Part shown: positions 49,601 to 61,600 of the stretch, one piece after another
How positions within the stretch are numbered: position 1 is the stretch's first letter
How the letters are laid out: the number at the start of each line of letters is the position of its first letter
Assembly (NCBI RefSeq): GCF_000006565.2
Contig: NC_031474.1
Coordinates: 186,001-250,000 of the forward strand
Length of the DNA: 64,000 nt
Reading direction: 5' to 3'
Source of the DNA: Toxoplasma gondii ME49
Lineage: Eukaryota; Apicomplexa; Conoidasida; Eucoccidiorida; Sarcocystidae
The notes under the pieces: generated by a model
The model's database searches: none
Told to the model about the DNA's origin: nothing
Seen by the model: the letters and a program-made list of their open reading frames with translations, nothing else
Position numbers and translations under genes: made by a program

Positions 49601-52600
49601 CGAGGAGAGATGCACTCGTGCTGCTTCGCCTTTTCAAACGACCAGTCGCTCAGACACACCTACGAGCAAAGCTTCGAGGAAGTAAAGCGCGTCTTCACAT
49701 TCCTCCAACAAATCATGAAAATGGAAAGACGCAACAGACTCAGTCTCGGGGTGTATCGAACGCACTACCTGTCTGCGATATGTACGGTGTCCTACCTCGG
49801 CAACGCCGACGGAGCCACGAGAGGTACGACGGACTCCCCGCTCGCCTTCTGTTCTCCTAGCAGCGCCGCCGCGAGGCCATCGAGGAAGCGTAGAAGTCGC
49901 CAGGACGCATCAACGGCGAGACAGGCGAGTTCGCCGACTCGGGCGGATCCTTGCCACTCGACATCTTCATCAAACACCTCGCATGACTCCAGTCCCTTCT
50001 TCTCTCGCAACTCCTGCCTCCCTGGTCTCCTTCTCCGAGATTCGCCTTCCCCAGAAGCCCCCGGGTCTGCCCCTGGGACCTTCCGTTCGTAGGCCTTCTC
50101 GGCGCTCGCTCTTCTGCTGCCTCGCCTTATGACACCGTGAATGGAGACAGTCGCTTGGAGAGTCCTCAGCAAGAAGGTCAGAGCCTCAGCAGCGACGCTC
50201 ATGCGCGCGTTGTAGCTCTGCAGCAATTGGAGGGCCAGGCTCAGAGTCTCCTGGTTCCCTGACGAGGCGTCCGACGAGACGCAGGCAGAGGGTTGCAGGG
50301 CAAGCGCCAAGACGGCCTGCAGCGTCCGGTCCCTCAGCAGCCAGGACCGGAGGCTGATCGGATTCAGCGGCAGAGGCATGTCGCCGGCAAAGGGGCGTCC
50401 TTTTCGCGCTGCAAATGCAGTTGGAGACAGGCGCATCCACGACAGGAGAAAGAGCGCGTTCTTCGTGATTCTTCGCGCGAGCGTCGCTTTCTCGGACGCA
50501 TGTGAAGCTTCGCTTTCACCCTTCCTGAAGGGATCGGGTCCTACTCCTTCGCGGGCGCCTCCCGGCTGAGACCTCAACGAGGGCGCCTGGGCGCCTTGAT
50601 GCACAGCTAGTCGCGCTGTCTGCGCCGCCAAGTGCCACAGCAGCTGCAAGCCGCGAGGCAGTTCACGCAGTGGAGGAGTCCGAGGTGAAGAAGAAGCAAA
50701 CGAAGAAGACGACTGTGCTTGCGGAGCCTCCGCAGGGCTGGTCTGTGGCTGGGCGGGGAGGTTGTGAGGAGGGTCGAGACGCTCCCCTGTTTTGCTGTTC
50801 GTCTGGATGCCTGGCACTCCTTGTCCCTGGATGCTGCTGTCAGTTTCGGCTGCCGGATCGATCCCTTGAAAGGCGGAAAGCACAGAGAGAAACAGTTCGG
50901 ACGCAGCCGGAAGAAGCAGCAAATAAAGCGACAGCGTCGCGCGCTCCGCTGTCACCATGTGGGCGAACCCTCCAGGAAGCAGAGGGGGTCCTGCAAGCCT
51001 CGAGAGAGGACTTGAAAAGAATTTGTCCCCAAGGGCGATGATCGCTTGAGAGGCGCCAGATCTGCCAAGAACGAAGTCCATCAACACCGCATTCAAATCG
51101 CCTGAGACAGCAGCCGGCAGACGTGAAGACGCCGGAAGACGAGGGAATCCAGAAGACCGTCCAGATCGAGAGACTGCAGAACAGACAGAAGGCTTGTCGA
51201 AGGCGAACAGCGCGGGAAGGCGCGGGGGCGAAGCAAGGTCATTGCCCGACGAGACAGCGAAGTCGAGGGCCAGTCGACGGACCTCAGAGGCCGCCGTATA
51301 CAAGCTGCGAGCGCTTGTCAGCCAAGAGTTCAAACAACCTGTAGAAGCCGTGCTGGAGGACGCAAGTGAAGAAGGAAACAGCGAACAAGGAGAAAAGGAA
51401 GAAGACGGAGAAGCAGAGACAGACGAGGAAGAAGAAGTGGAAACAGAGGAAGAAGTTGAGAAAGAACGAGGGGATCGTTCGGAGGCCTGAGGCAGGCGAC
51501 TGGAAGAAAAGCTACAAGACGAGGGAAGTGCGAAGACAAGTTCCTGGGACAAGAGCAGAGGTCTCAGAGCGTCGACTGCACCAGCAAACTCGGAGGATCC
51601 GAGAACTGCATGCGGGGAAAGGGAGGGGGAGGGCGACGGGGAAGAAAACGGAGCCAAGTCCTCAACTAAGTGGTGAATGAGAGTGAAGGCGGCGTCATGG
51701 GTGACGAGAAGAAGCTCGAGCGAAGGGTGGGTCGCATGTCGCGTAACCTTCCTGTAGGCTTCGACTTGACAACGAAACCCCCAGTCGACGCTCGGGTACG
51801 CGGAGCCGAAATCGAACTGAGGAAAAAAGGAAAAACAGAAACAAAAATACACGAATCACAGCCCGAGAAAGACACCGCTCGAAAGCGACGGACAACCGCG
51901 AGTCAGGAGTCAGAAGCGAAAGCGTCAGGGTACTGCAGTTTGAGGGGGAAGAATTCAAAACATGCGTCACGCACCGACGGCGGCCACAACTCTCAGAAGG
52001 ACAGACAAAAGCGAAGAGTTGACTCCACGTTCACTCAGCTCTCAGCACCGACTCTCATGTATAATAAATAAATGTATAGTAGCATATACATATATATATA
52101 TATATATTTATATAAATATATATATGTAACAAACAGATATACATATGTGTGCACATAAGTATGAATTTGTATGAAGCATCAGTCGCAGTGCTACGAGAAG
52201 AAAAAGGAAGGGCCGCAAGGAAGGGTGCTGGAAGACAGGTGACGCCGCTAAAAAACGAAAGACGTCGCAGAGATCCCAAAGCCAGGTTCTCGGGAAAGCG
52301 GTCAGAAGTGCAGCGGTTGAAAATAAAAAAAACCAACAGGTGCCGCCCAGCAAGCACATGACCTCCGGAGGGTCCTGCGGCATCAAGACAGTGACCAGGA
52401 CATGGGCGACGCTCACGAAAGAAGGTACCAAAGTAGAGAACAAAGCAGACGACAGAGAAAAGGACAACGAAGGAAACAAAGAAGGAGCCGGAGAAGATGG
52501 CAAAGAAGGACACAACGAAGACAAAGAAGAGGACTGTGACGTCGGCAAGAAAGCGGAGCGAGTGCGGCGGCAATGCGAATTCTGCCGGAACCATCAGGAC

Positions 52601-55600
52601 TCGGACAGCTGCAGAAGGTTCGCATTTCCTGACCTCGATGGATTTGACGTCCCGGTGTTTCAGCTTGGGGAAGTTTCGCTCGAAGCACTGGTAAGTCTTC
52701 ACTCCGTGCGCCGTGACGACCTGGCACATACCAACGAGAGAAAAAACAGAAAAGTCAAATGGACAAATCGGAGCTGGGCACTGCCGCAGAAGGCGGAACG
52801 GCGTAAAGTCAGGACCAGCAGCATCAGCGAGATAGAGACTCTCAGAGAGGCCCTGAAAGCAGTGACGCCCGAAGAAAGATGAAGCACAGCGCGAGACAGG
52901 AGAAAAAGATAGAACGAGGGGAAGGTCTCCACCAGCAGATTCTGCAGCTTCCTCACGATCCACGCACCCCCTCCCCTCTGGCCTCTGCTGAGTACAAACC
53001 TGAATCACTTGATAAATCGTAGCATCGTTGTTCACAACAAACATCGAAAGCTCAATCTGTGATTCCTGACTGCGGAGACACATACACCTCTCGGCGACAC
53101 GACCCTTTTCTTCGCAACATATCGACCCCCTCATCGTTGCTTTTCCTCTTTCTCCCTTCCCCGAAGATCTTACGCGAATGTGGAGTTCCGCCCCCGAGTC
53201 GGACATGTTGCTCCTCGGGTCGAATTTGATCTTCACTCTCTGTGCGCCGTCTCTGTCGCCTTCGTCTTCCTCTTGCAACCAGTGGGAGAAGCCTGGAGCA
53301 GGTCCCGCTTCGAGCCCCAGGAAGGTATCTCCTTCTCGAGGGACGCTGGGGAGCCGGAAGGCCTCTCGGGTGGAAAAGACCGTCCTGTGGGGGCCTGCGG
53401 TCTCCGCGGAGGCCGCACCGGCGTCTCCGCCTCCAGACGAATCCTGGGGGCTCCGGGTCGCCACCGTCGGCTGCGCGGCAGGACTGGGGTGCCGAGAAGA
53501 CGCGAAGAGACGAGGGAAGTCGAGACAGAGATAAAAGTCTGCAACAGTCGACAAAGGGTGCGTTGTCTCGAGCAAATAGATGCAGCAGGACTCCTGAGAC
53601 ACGCGGCGATAGGCTGCGCTCGACGGCGGCAGCATGAACAGACTCTCGCGGAGCCAGCTTCGGTCGCCATCTAGCGAGTCCGACTCTGTATCGTCTTTGG
53701 AAGACAGGGGCGAGGGAGCGGCTCCGCGGCGGCGGATAGGAGGTCCGCTGGCTGTCCTGTCTCGCTGTCCGATCAACGCATCCCGCAAAGCTGGCAAGAC
53801 GTCGGGCCAGCAAATCAGGACGGCAGTGGCACCCTGTTGTCTCTCTTTCTGAGCACACCGGATTCTTCCTTCCTGTTTCCACTGCGTCTGGAGCTCCTCA
53901 AAGACTCCCGCCACACCAGCGTTTGCCTTCACGGAGCCTCGAGCGTCTTCTGCCTCCGTTTCCTCTGTGTCGTCCGATGCACTGGGTTCCGAGGCCCTCC
54001 CGGCCACCCCGGCGCCCCTCGAGGGATTCTCGCGCCGTCGGGCGCGGAGACAGACACTCGCTGGGGCTCCAGAGGTGCAGAGTGCGACCACGAGGTCCGC
54101 GTAGACGGCGGCCTGGGAGAGGCGGCCGGCGAAGTGAAGAAGGCGGGGGAGAAGGCCCACCAGGCAGAGGTCCAGGCGTTCGAGGAGTCCAGCCATTTGA
54201 CCTTCAGGTTTTCTTCTCGGCCTTCCAGACGAAAACGCGTGCGACAGAAAGGGCAGCACGGAGAGAAACAGTTGCTGCTTCCGAAAACGAATCAACAAGA
54301 AGATCTGGTCCACGAGCAACGTACAGACGCGCGCCAGGAGACGCTCCGAACACTTTACCTCAACACGGACAGAACCTCCGCAGAAAGAAGCCGAGCAAGA
54401 AGTCGAAGCATCCGGGCGCGTAGGGAGGGGCAGAGAGACGGGTTCTGGCTCAGATGAAACGGCATCGAAAGTGAGCTCTGTGACTGCAGTCAGGAGATCC
54501 AAATGGCGTTCTAATTTGTCGCGAAGAGGCCGCGAGAACTCCGGAACGCCAGAGAATCGAGGCTGCCTTTTCTCTTCCACGTAGCTGCCTGTGCGGAAGG
54601 CGCATGCGGACGCACTCTCACCATCCTCCCCAGTCGGCGCGCGATTCGCTCCTCTCTCTGGTCCGTTTGCATGCGTGGGTGCTCGACACGATCCACGAGC
54701 TTCCGAGACGGAGGACGAACTCGCTTCGAGGTCTGCTTGTTCGAGAGCACTGTCTACCTCTTCGTTCTCTGAAAGCGATCCGACATGGAACGCTCGTGAG
54801 GGACATCTCGTCGACGGCCGACCGGCTGCGAAAGCCTCCCGCCTCTCCGCCCGCGTTCTTGTCTCTCCCTGTCTCATTCTGTTCCTCCCAGCCCTCCCAC
54901 CGTCTCCTGCCGCTGGTCCGCTCTCCTGTGATCTCCTCGGGCACTCCTCTCGCCTGCCCGCCGGGCCTATCCTCTCGGCTCCGCGAGCCTCGCGGGCTTC
55001 CTCCTCGCAGCGCCCGATGAGCTGCGCCATTTGGCGACGATCGCGCTCGCTCGCTCGCTTGGATTCCTCTTCTTCTTCAGCAATTGCATGCAGGAACTCT
55101 CTGCGCACGCAGAGGAAGAGCTGGAGAAGCAGGCGCCTCAAGGGCCGGATGACAAGCCGGGTCAAGCGCCCCACCGCCGCCAACACCACTGCACTTTGGG
55201 TCTCTCTTCCGAGGCCGCGAAGCGTCTGGCACCCCTCTGAGGCGTCCACGCGTCGCTTCCGTCTCTCTTCTCGCCTGTGCTGCCTCGTCCAGGCCTTGTC
55301 GCCGCCCTCGCGAGAGATCCTCACAGTCGGTTGTGCTGGGCCGTCGCTGTCGAAAGACCCCTGGAGAAGGACCTGCGCCGGGGGACAGGCGAGAGAGAGC
55401 AAGACGCGCAGAAGGCGAAGAATAAGGAAAGGAGGGCAGTGCGCCACTGCGAGGGCAAGGACGCCCCCATCGGTGCCCAACACTCCTAGAGCCGCGACGA
55501 CTCTCGACGCTAAACTGGACAGCTCGAATCCCGTCAAAGCAGGTCTAGCCGATGAGTCGGTCTCAACCTCTCTCCACGCGCCGCGCGAACTGCTTCCTGC

Positions 55601-58600
55601 ATGCCAACTGTCCCCCGCCCGCGTGCGGCGCTCAGGACATGAAAGCAAAGCCTTCGGCGTTCGTCGCGAACTCCCTGGAAGCAGAGGAGCGTAGACGCAT
55701 GCATGGAAGTCCTCGAGCGCAGCTACAATTGCCGGCAGAGTCGCACAGAGCAGGTGACCAAAGCCCCCGGCGCGTTGCTGGGCTGTTTTGTCTCCTTCGC
55801 GGACTCGTCCTTTCTCCTCGAGGTCCTTCTCGGCTTCCCTTGCCTCTCGCGCCCAAGCCCCCATGTGTCTACATTCTTCAGAGCGCTCAAGGACAAAAGT
55901 AGAAGCGCATCCGGTCCCCGCTGCGTCTGTGGAGTTTCCACCTCTGGCAGATCTTTCCTCTGTGTTTTTTCTTCTTTCTGACGACGCTCCCCGCCGTCGC
56001 GTCCTTGATCTCTCTCCGAGCGCCAACTCGCATGTCTCACCTTCCACCCCACTTCGTACACCGCCAACGTCTCCGCGGTTGACTTCTTTCTCTGTTGTTG
56101 CCTTCTCTGTTATTGATTTTTGTGTTGCTGGGTTAAGCGGCTCTGGCGTTTCCTCTTCGTCTCTGTCGAGGAAGGATGGATGGGCGAGGCGCAGGAACTC
56201 GAGAGAGAAAAAGCATTTGTCGACTCCAGTGACTAGGAAAGGTGCCAGAAGGAGCGTTCGGCAGAAGGTCAGCGTGGCGGCCTCGGCTGCGGCGCTGAGG
56301 ACGAGGCGCCGCCAGCGAGGAGAGCAGAGGGAGAGAACGCGTTTGCAGAACGCAGGCTCGAAGCGTCGTTTGTTCAAGTCCAGCCCAGCACGCTCTCGAG
56401 CTCCCCCAAGCCGCATTTCGCCTCCGTTCGTCTCCTTCCTCGCGTTCGCTGCCTGCCTGAACAACGCGAAGCCCAACTCAGTATCCGATCGCGTCGGAGA
56501 CAAAGATCCGCCGGGGTACGCGAGAGCCGCGAGAGCAAAGACCGGCAGTGGAAGATCTCCCCACGCCTCTCTCTCGCCCGCAGAAACATTCGACGCGCTC
56601 GAAGGCGAAGAGACACGAACGAGAACGTCTCTCAGCCACAGAGGGTCTGCAGGGTCGCGCGTACACAGCTGTGCAGGCGAATTGCTCAGCTGACTGCCGG
56701 CTACCTCCGAGCGGTGAGACCGTTGCAGCGGCGCAGAAGGCAGGAAAAGGATCCAGATCCGAAGGAGACAATAGAAGGTGCCTACGGCGGCGTCATCCTC
56801 GAAGGTCGATCGTGGCGAGGCAGGAGGCTCCGGACACCGATCGTTCGGGAGCGGAGACGATCCGACCTTCTCAGCACTGCTTGAGGCTTGGGAGCCCTTC
56901 TGCTCGGCCTGCTGTCCGGAGTCTCCACGACGAACAACGGAGAAGATACTCGAGTCTGTTGACTCCACATCCCGCCCCCCAGCTCGCTCCGTCCTCCTAC
57001 CTGTCTCGCCTTCTTCAAGTGGTGCTGCACGCAGCGCTCGCCGACAAAGGACTTCCCAGGAGAGCCTGAGACACTCTCGCAGGAGGCCGCAAGTCACCGC
57101 GTCTGCGTTCACCCACGCACTGACGCCGGCACCGCCTACATTCATCGCATCGGGCAGACATGCTCCCCGCGCCTCGTCTTCTCGACTCACGAGACTTTGC
57201 TCTCCTTCCCGCTGTGCGGCTCCTCCGCAGTCTCGACCGTCTCGCTCCTCGGCCCTCAGCGCGGTCGGCGACGGCCTCGCGCCGCTGGGCCTTGCTCCAC
57301 CCACCGCCGCCCTGGCCTCACGCGTCAACTTCGCCTTCAGCGCAAGCCTGAAAAGCGCGTGACTAAGCGAAAGCATCAAAGCTCCTGGGTGGCTTGTGGT
57401 GCACGCTGCCGGAGGCAGCAGCGCCCTGGAAGAACGGCAGTGGTGATTCAGGAGACGGTCCAGTTCGGACGGAGACAGGCGCGGCAGAGGCAGGAGCCCC
57501 ACAACGTGCGAGGGTGACGAGAGAGAAACCGCAAATCGATAGCCGAGTGTAGATGTCAACGAAGACCTGGCCTCAACTTCGCGACAAGCTAACGAAACAT
57601 TCGGCAGCCCACAGAACGTATGGACCTGAAACACAAAACACGCAAGACACAGCGACATTCAAATAACAAATACCGATATAACTATATATATATATATATA
57701 TATATATAGGCGTACAGATGTATACGCATATATGTATTTCTATGCATGTAAGCATTCCTCTATACATCTAGAGTTGTTGGTAGACCGTAGACAGTTGACA
57801 GCAAAATCATCGAAACAATGGAGTGGTGGGAGATCCTCCGAGAACACCGACCCGCTCATTCCTACAATTACACACACATTAATACCTACGTACGTAGAGA
57901 TCTAGAACGGCATATGCGGATGGATATAGATAGATAGACAGATAGGTTGATAGACATATATAGACATCTATAGGCATACAGATATAGAGATATAGAGATA
58001 TAGAGAGATATACACACACAGAGAGATAGGTATAGAAAGATATATATAGGTAGATAGAGGTGGAGAGATGTAGACAGATGAATTCGAAAAAAGGCGTGCT
58101 TCGACTTCAGGATAGATCGATACGAGCAGATGCCTGGCTGACATGCAGCCTGGGATACAGCGGACGCCTTCCAGACGGAGAGGCCACGACAGTTTCCGGT
58201 GAAAAGGCGCATGTGTGTATGCTCTCGTTCTGTGTTCCCTCTCTGTTACGTGCCTGCGCTTCTTACCAGCTTGCCATCGACGAAGACGTCGAGTTCGCCT
58301 TCTTCGATATTCAGCATGAGTGTCATGCACCAAATTCGTTTTCCACCTTCGAGTCTTTCTCCTTCCCTCATCGCGTCCGTCCACCGATCGCCCAAATGTA
58401 CATACCTCCCGCTTTCCGCCTCGGTTTCTGTTGCTCTCGCCCCGCGCCAGTTCCCTGCCTCCTCCCCTCGCTGGCTCTCTCCGTTGGAGGCTCCCGTAGC
58501 ACGGGCCGGTCTCCTGCGGTTCGGCTCGCCCCACACGGTCCAGGCCAAGCCGTCGCAGCGAATGCCGCAGGCTCCAGACCTTCCGCAGAGCGTCCCCAAC

Positions 58601-61600
58601 TGTCTCTCGTCCGCGCCCTTGCCTCCACACACGCGCCGGCAATAGAGCGTCTCCCGCCACTCGCCGCTCTCGCCCCCAAGTCTCCCAGCCTCACCAGATT
58701 CCTCCCTGCGAGGATCGCCTGCCTCGTCAGAGTCCCCAAAGGCATTGAAAGGCCCTGGTGGCTGTTGATCTGTCTGCTGGCCGCCCCCGCGACCGATCAC
58801 ATCTGAAACGATCTTCGAGTCGGCGTTTCCAAAGCAATCGTGGAACGCCGCTTCGTCCCCCTTCCTCCTGTCCGCCACAGAAGCAGTCGGTGACCTTCTT
58901 CTTCGCACCCTTGTGGTGGAATAGGAAGCGAGGTGAGCGTCACCGAGGAGGACGCCTACCTCGACGAGAGCGTCGGACGTTGGACTCCATCGGCCAGGTT
59001 CAATGACGCCTTCTGCGAGCAACGCGGAAGAAATCCTTTCACATACAAGAAGCTGACAAACATGTACACCTGTCAGAAACGCCTCCCGTGTCGCCGCGAG
59101 CCTCGCTCCGCGTCGTCGATGAAGCCGTTCCTGGAGTCGTTCGAGGTCCTCGACACAAGCATCGGCAGCCTTCTCTTCAGGCCCGTTGGGGGACAACGAA
59201 CGCGGCTCTCGCCCTGACCTCGAACTGACGAGAAACTCGCCTTCGCTCCCAAGCGCAGAGAGAGACGAAGCCCGCTGAGCGAATCGGCCCGAACCGCGAG
59301 GCGACCCCACACTCCCCACAGGCCTCGGGCGCTCGACAGGGGCCACGGGCGGCCCCACCGGAGACAGCTGGGACTCGCGAGGCACCCTCGGGGCGACTGT
59401 GTGGGTCACCGTGCACAGAGGCTCAGCGACAGAGTCGAGGAGCTCGCCCTGGACGGTCTGAGAGAGAAAGCGAGCTGCGGGGCCTTCGGCGGGGATCCAC
59501 GCGGTCCGGGGTAGACCGAGAGGGTTCGTGTCGTCGCCTTCGAGACGCATTTCCAAATCTTCCCCGTCAAAAGTCTCAAAGGGTGTGCATCCGTCGGACA
59601 GGAACTGCGCGCCCTGTCGCTCTCTCACGCTCGGCACACCGTCCACGTCAGCTGTGAGAGCACGCGACGAGGTTGGAAACGCCGCAGTGTACCGGCAGAC
59701 GATTCGACTGTCGGGGCTGTTACTGGAAGGGAAGCCAGAGAGGCCTTCGTTGTCTCGCCCTCGGCCGGCTCGCCTGTGAGCACTGGAAGCCTCCCCGGCT
59801 TGTCCGCGTCCACTTGATAAAGCCGGACCCCTCGATATAGCCGATAGAGGCTCGGTGTCCCCAAGAAGGAACGCTTCACGGGTGCCGCTGTCCTCCAAGG
59901 ACCACGAGACTGCAGGGATGTCCGAGACGAGGTCCAGGTCCTCCGGCTCGACGCCTGAAGGCAGCTGAAAGTAGGTGATCGTGTGACTGCGACTGTCTTC
60001 AGTAAGGCGAGCTGCAATCAGATTTGGATTCTCGCAACTCACTTGACTGCTGCGGACACTCACGCCGACGGGCGTCATGAACGCCGCAGACTCCCCGCGG
60101 TGTCTCCCGGGCGCGTGCGTCAAAGCACCACCGACGCCATCGCCTCGTCGGCCGCCTCCAGAGATCCCCCCCAAGCCTCTGACCCCCGCGCGTCGTTGCT
60201 CGTTGACGAACAGAAGGTTCGCGGCCGCTGGGGCGAGCCATCGTCGAGGGCGTCTGCGACCGAAGGGATCTGGGCCTCGAGGGTCCTCCCAGTCCTCGGA
60301 GTCGCTGTGCGTCTCGCGTGAGGGCCTTCGGTGAAGTTCAGAGCCTGGAAGGAGCCGACAGTCACGCGCATTTCTCCCAACGCTATCCGACCTGTCACTC
60401 GCCTCGTCCGTCGAGCCGCTGCTCTCGCCACTGTCGCGGATCCGGCCTGATCCGCTCTCTGCCTCCACCCAAAGGTAATTCGAACGCGAAGAAAGCAGAG
60501 CCCCACCTCGCCGCGAGGCTCCAGAGCGACTGCTGTCTCTTCGACTCCCTCTTCGGGAGCCTCGCGTCCGAAGCGCGGCCTCACTGGTGGTTTCCCCGTT
60601 CTGCTGCCGGCCGTCTTCCTCGAGATCCGAAGACACTGAGGTGGGCTGGAACTGCGTGGACGAACTCGTGGACGACCCTCCTTCAGACAGCAGCTCGCTG
60701 GACCCCTCGGTGGGATCGCGTTCAAACGCGACGCGGTGACCAGGACTCCCTTCGATGCCGTCTTCCATCATCGACAAGTCGATGGTGTCTCCCGTCTCTG
60801 CAGGTCTGCGTCTGCGGTCGTGTCTCTGTCGGGCGCCTTCGCCGCCTCGCGCCCCCCGCCCCGCGTCCCCCGCCAGCGTCTCCACCAAGGCCCCGCTCTC
60901 CTCTGTCTCTTCAGTTTCCGCAGCGTCTCCTTCGTCCGCCTCAGGGGCAGGCGGGTGCGCCGCCGGCACGGCTCTCGCGGCGGTCGCGTCGGCTTCTCGC
61001 AGGATCTCAGGGTCGATGTGGAACTGGCCAGAAGCGCGACGAGTCCCGTGGTAGCTCGCCTCGTCTGGGCGGTCGCGGCTCGGCCGTCGAGGCCCCGGCG
61101 CGAGCCCCGCAGGCATCAAGTCCGCGTCGACACTGGACGACGCCCGCGACAGGCACCCGAACTCAGGTAACCCTGTACCCACGCACTCGACCACCCGCAG
61201 GTCACTGGAGAGACGAAGCGCAGGCGACTCCGACAGCGACGCATCTCTCTCGCACGGCGCAGGCGTCGTCCAAGATAGATCGTCGAACAACGAAAGGAGC
61301 TGAAACTCCTCGAGCTGGTGAGAACCCCAGCGCTTCCCACCGCGGCGGACACGGCCGTTCCGCCTGTGCGCCGGAGATAACGGAGCAGATGAAGAAGACG
61401 AAGAAGAAGAGGAAGAAGAAGAGGAAGCAGACAAGAAAGAAGAAGGGATTGACGGCGAATGCTTCGCCATGTCGCAGAGAGACTCACGGAGGCAGAACAA
61501 GATGATCACCAAAATGTCGCTGACGCGGCCATTCCGAACAGCTGAGCAAAGAAGCGCCTCGGCAACCAAGCGCAGCGTGGCGCGGGCCTCGAAGGGTGTC

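Larger units (their letters stand above)
57626..58266 (-). other. intron 1 of the HECT gene
   Basis: 641 bp with donor GTAAGA at 58266 and acceptor GTGTTTCAG at 57626. It contains one TA run and one long GATA-like repeat and splits the SPRY/ConA-like domain. Confidence 0.68.

Noticed and set aside
57921..58080. GATA repeat considered as a CRISPR-like or centromeric array
   Set aside because: No spacer structure, units of 4-8 bp, degenerate; an ordinary intronic microsatellite.
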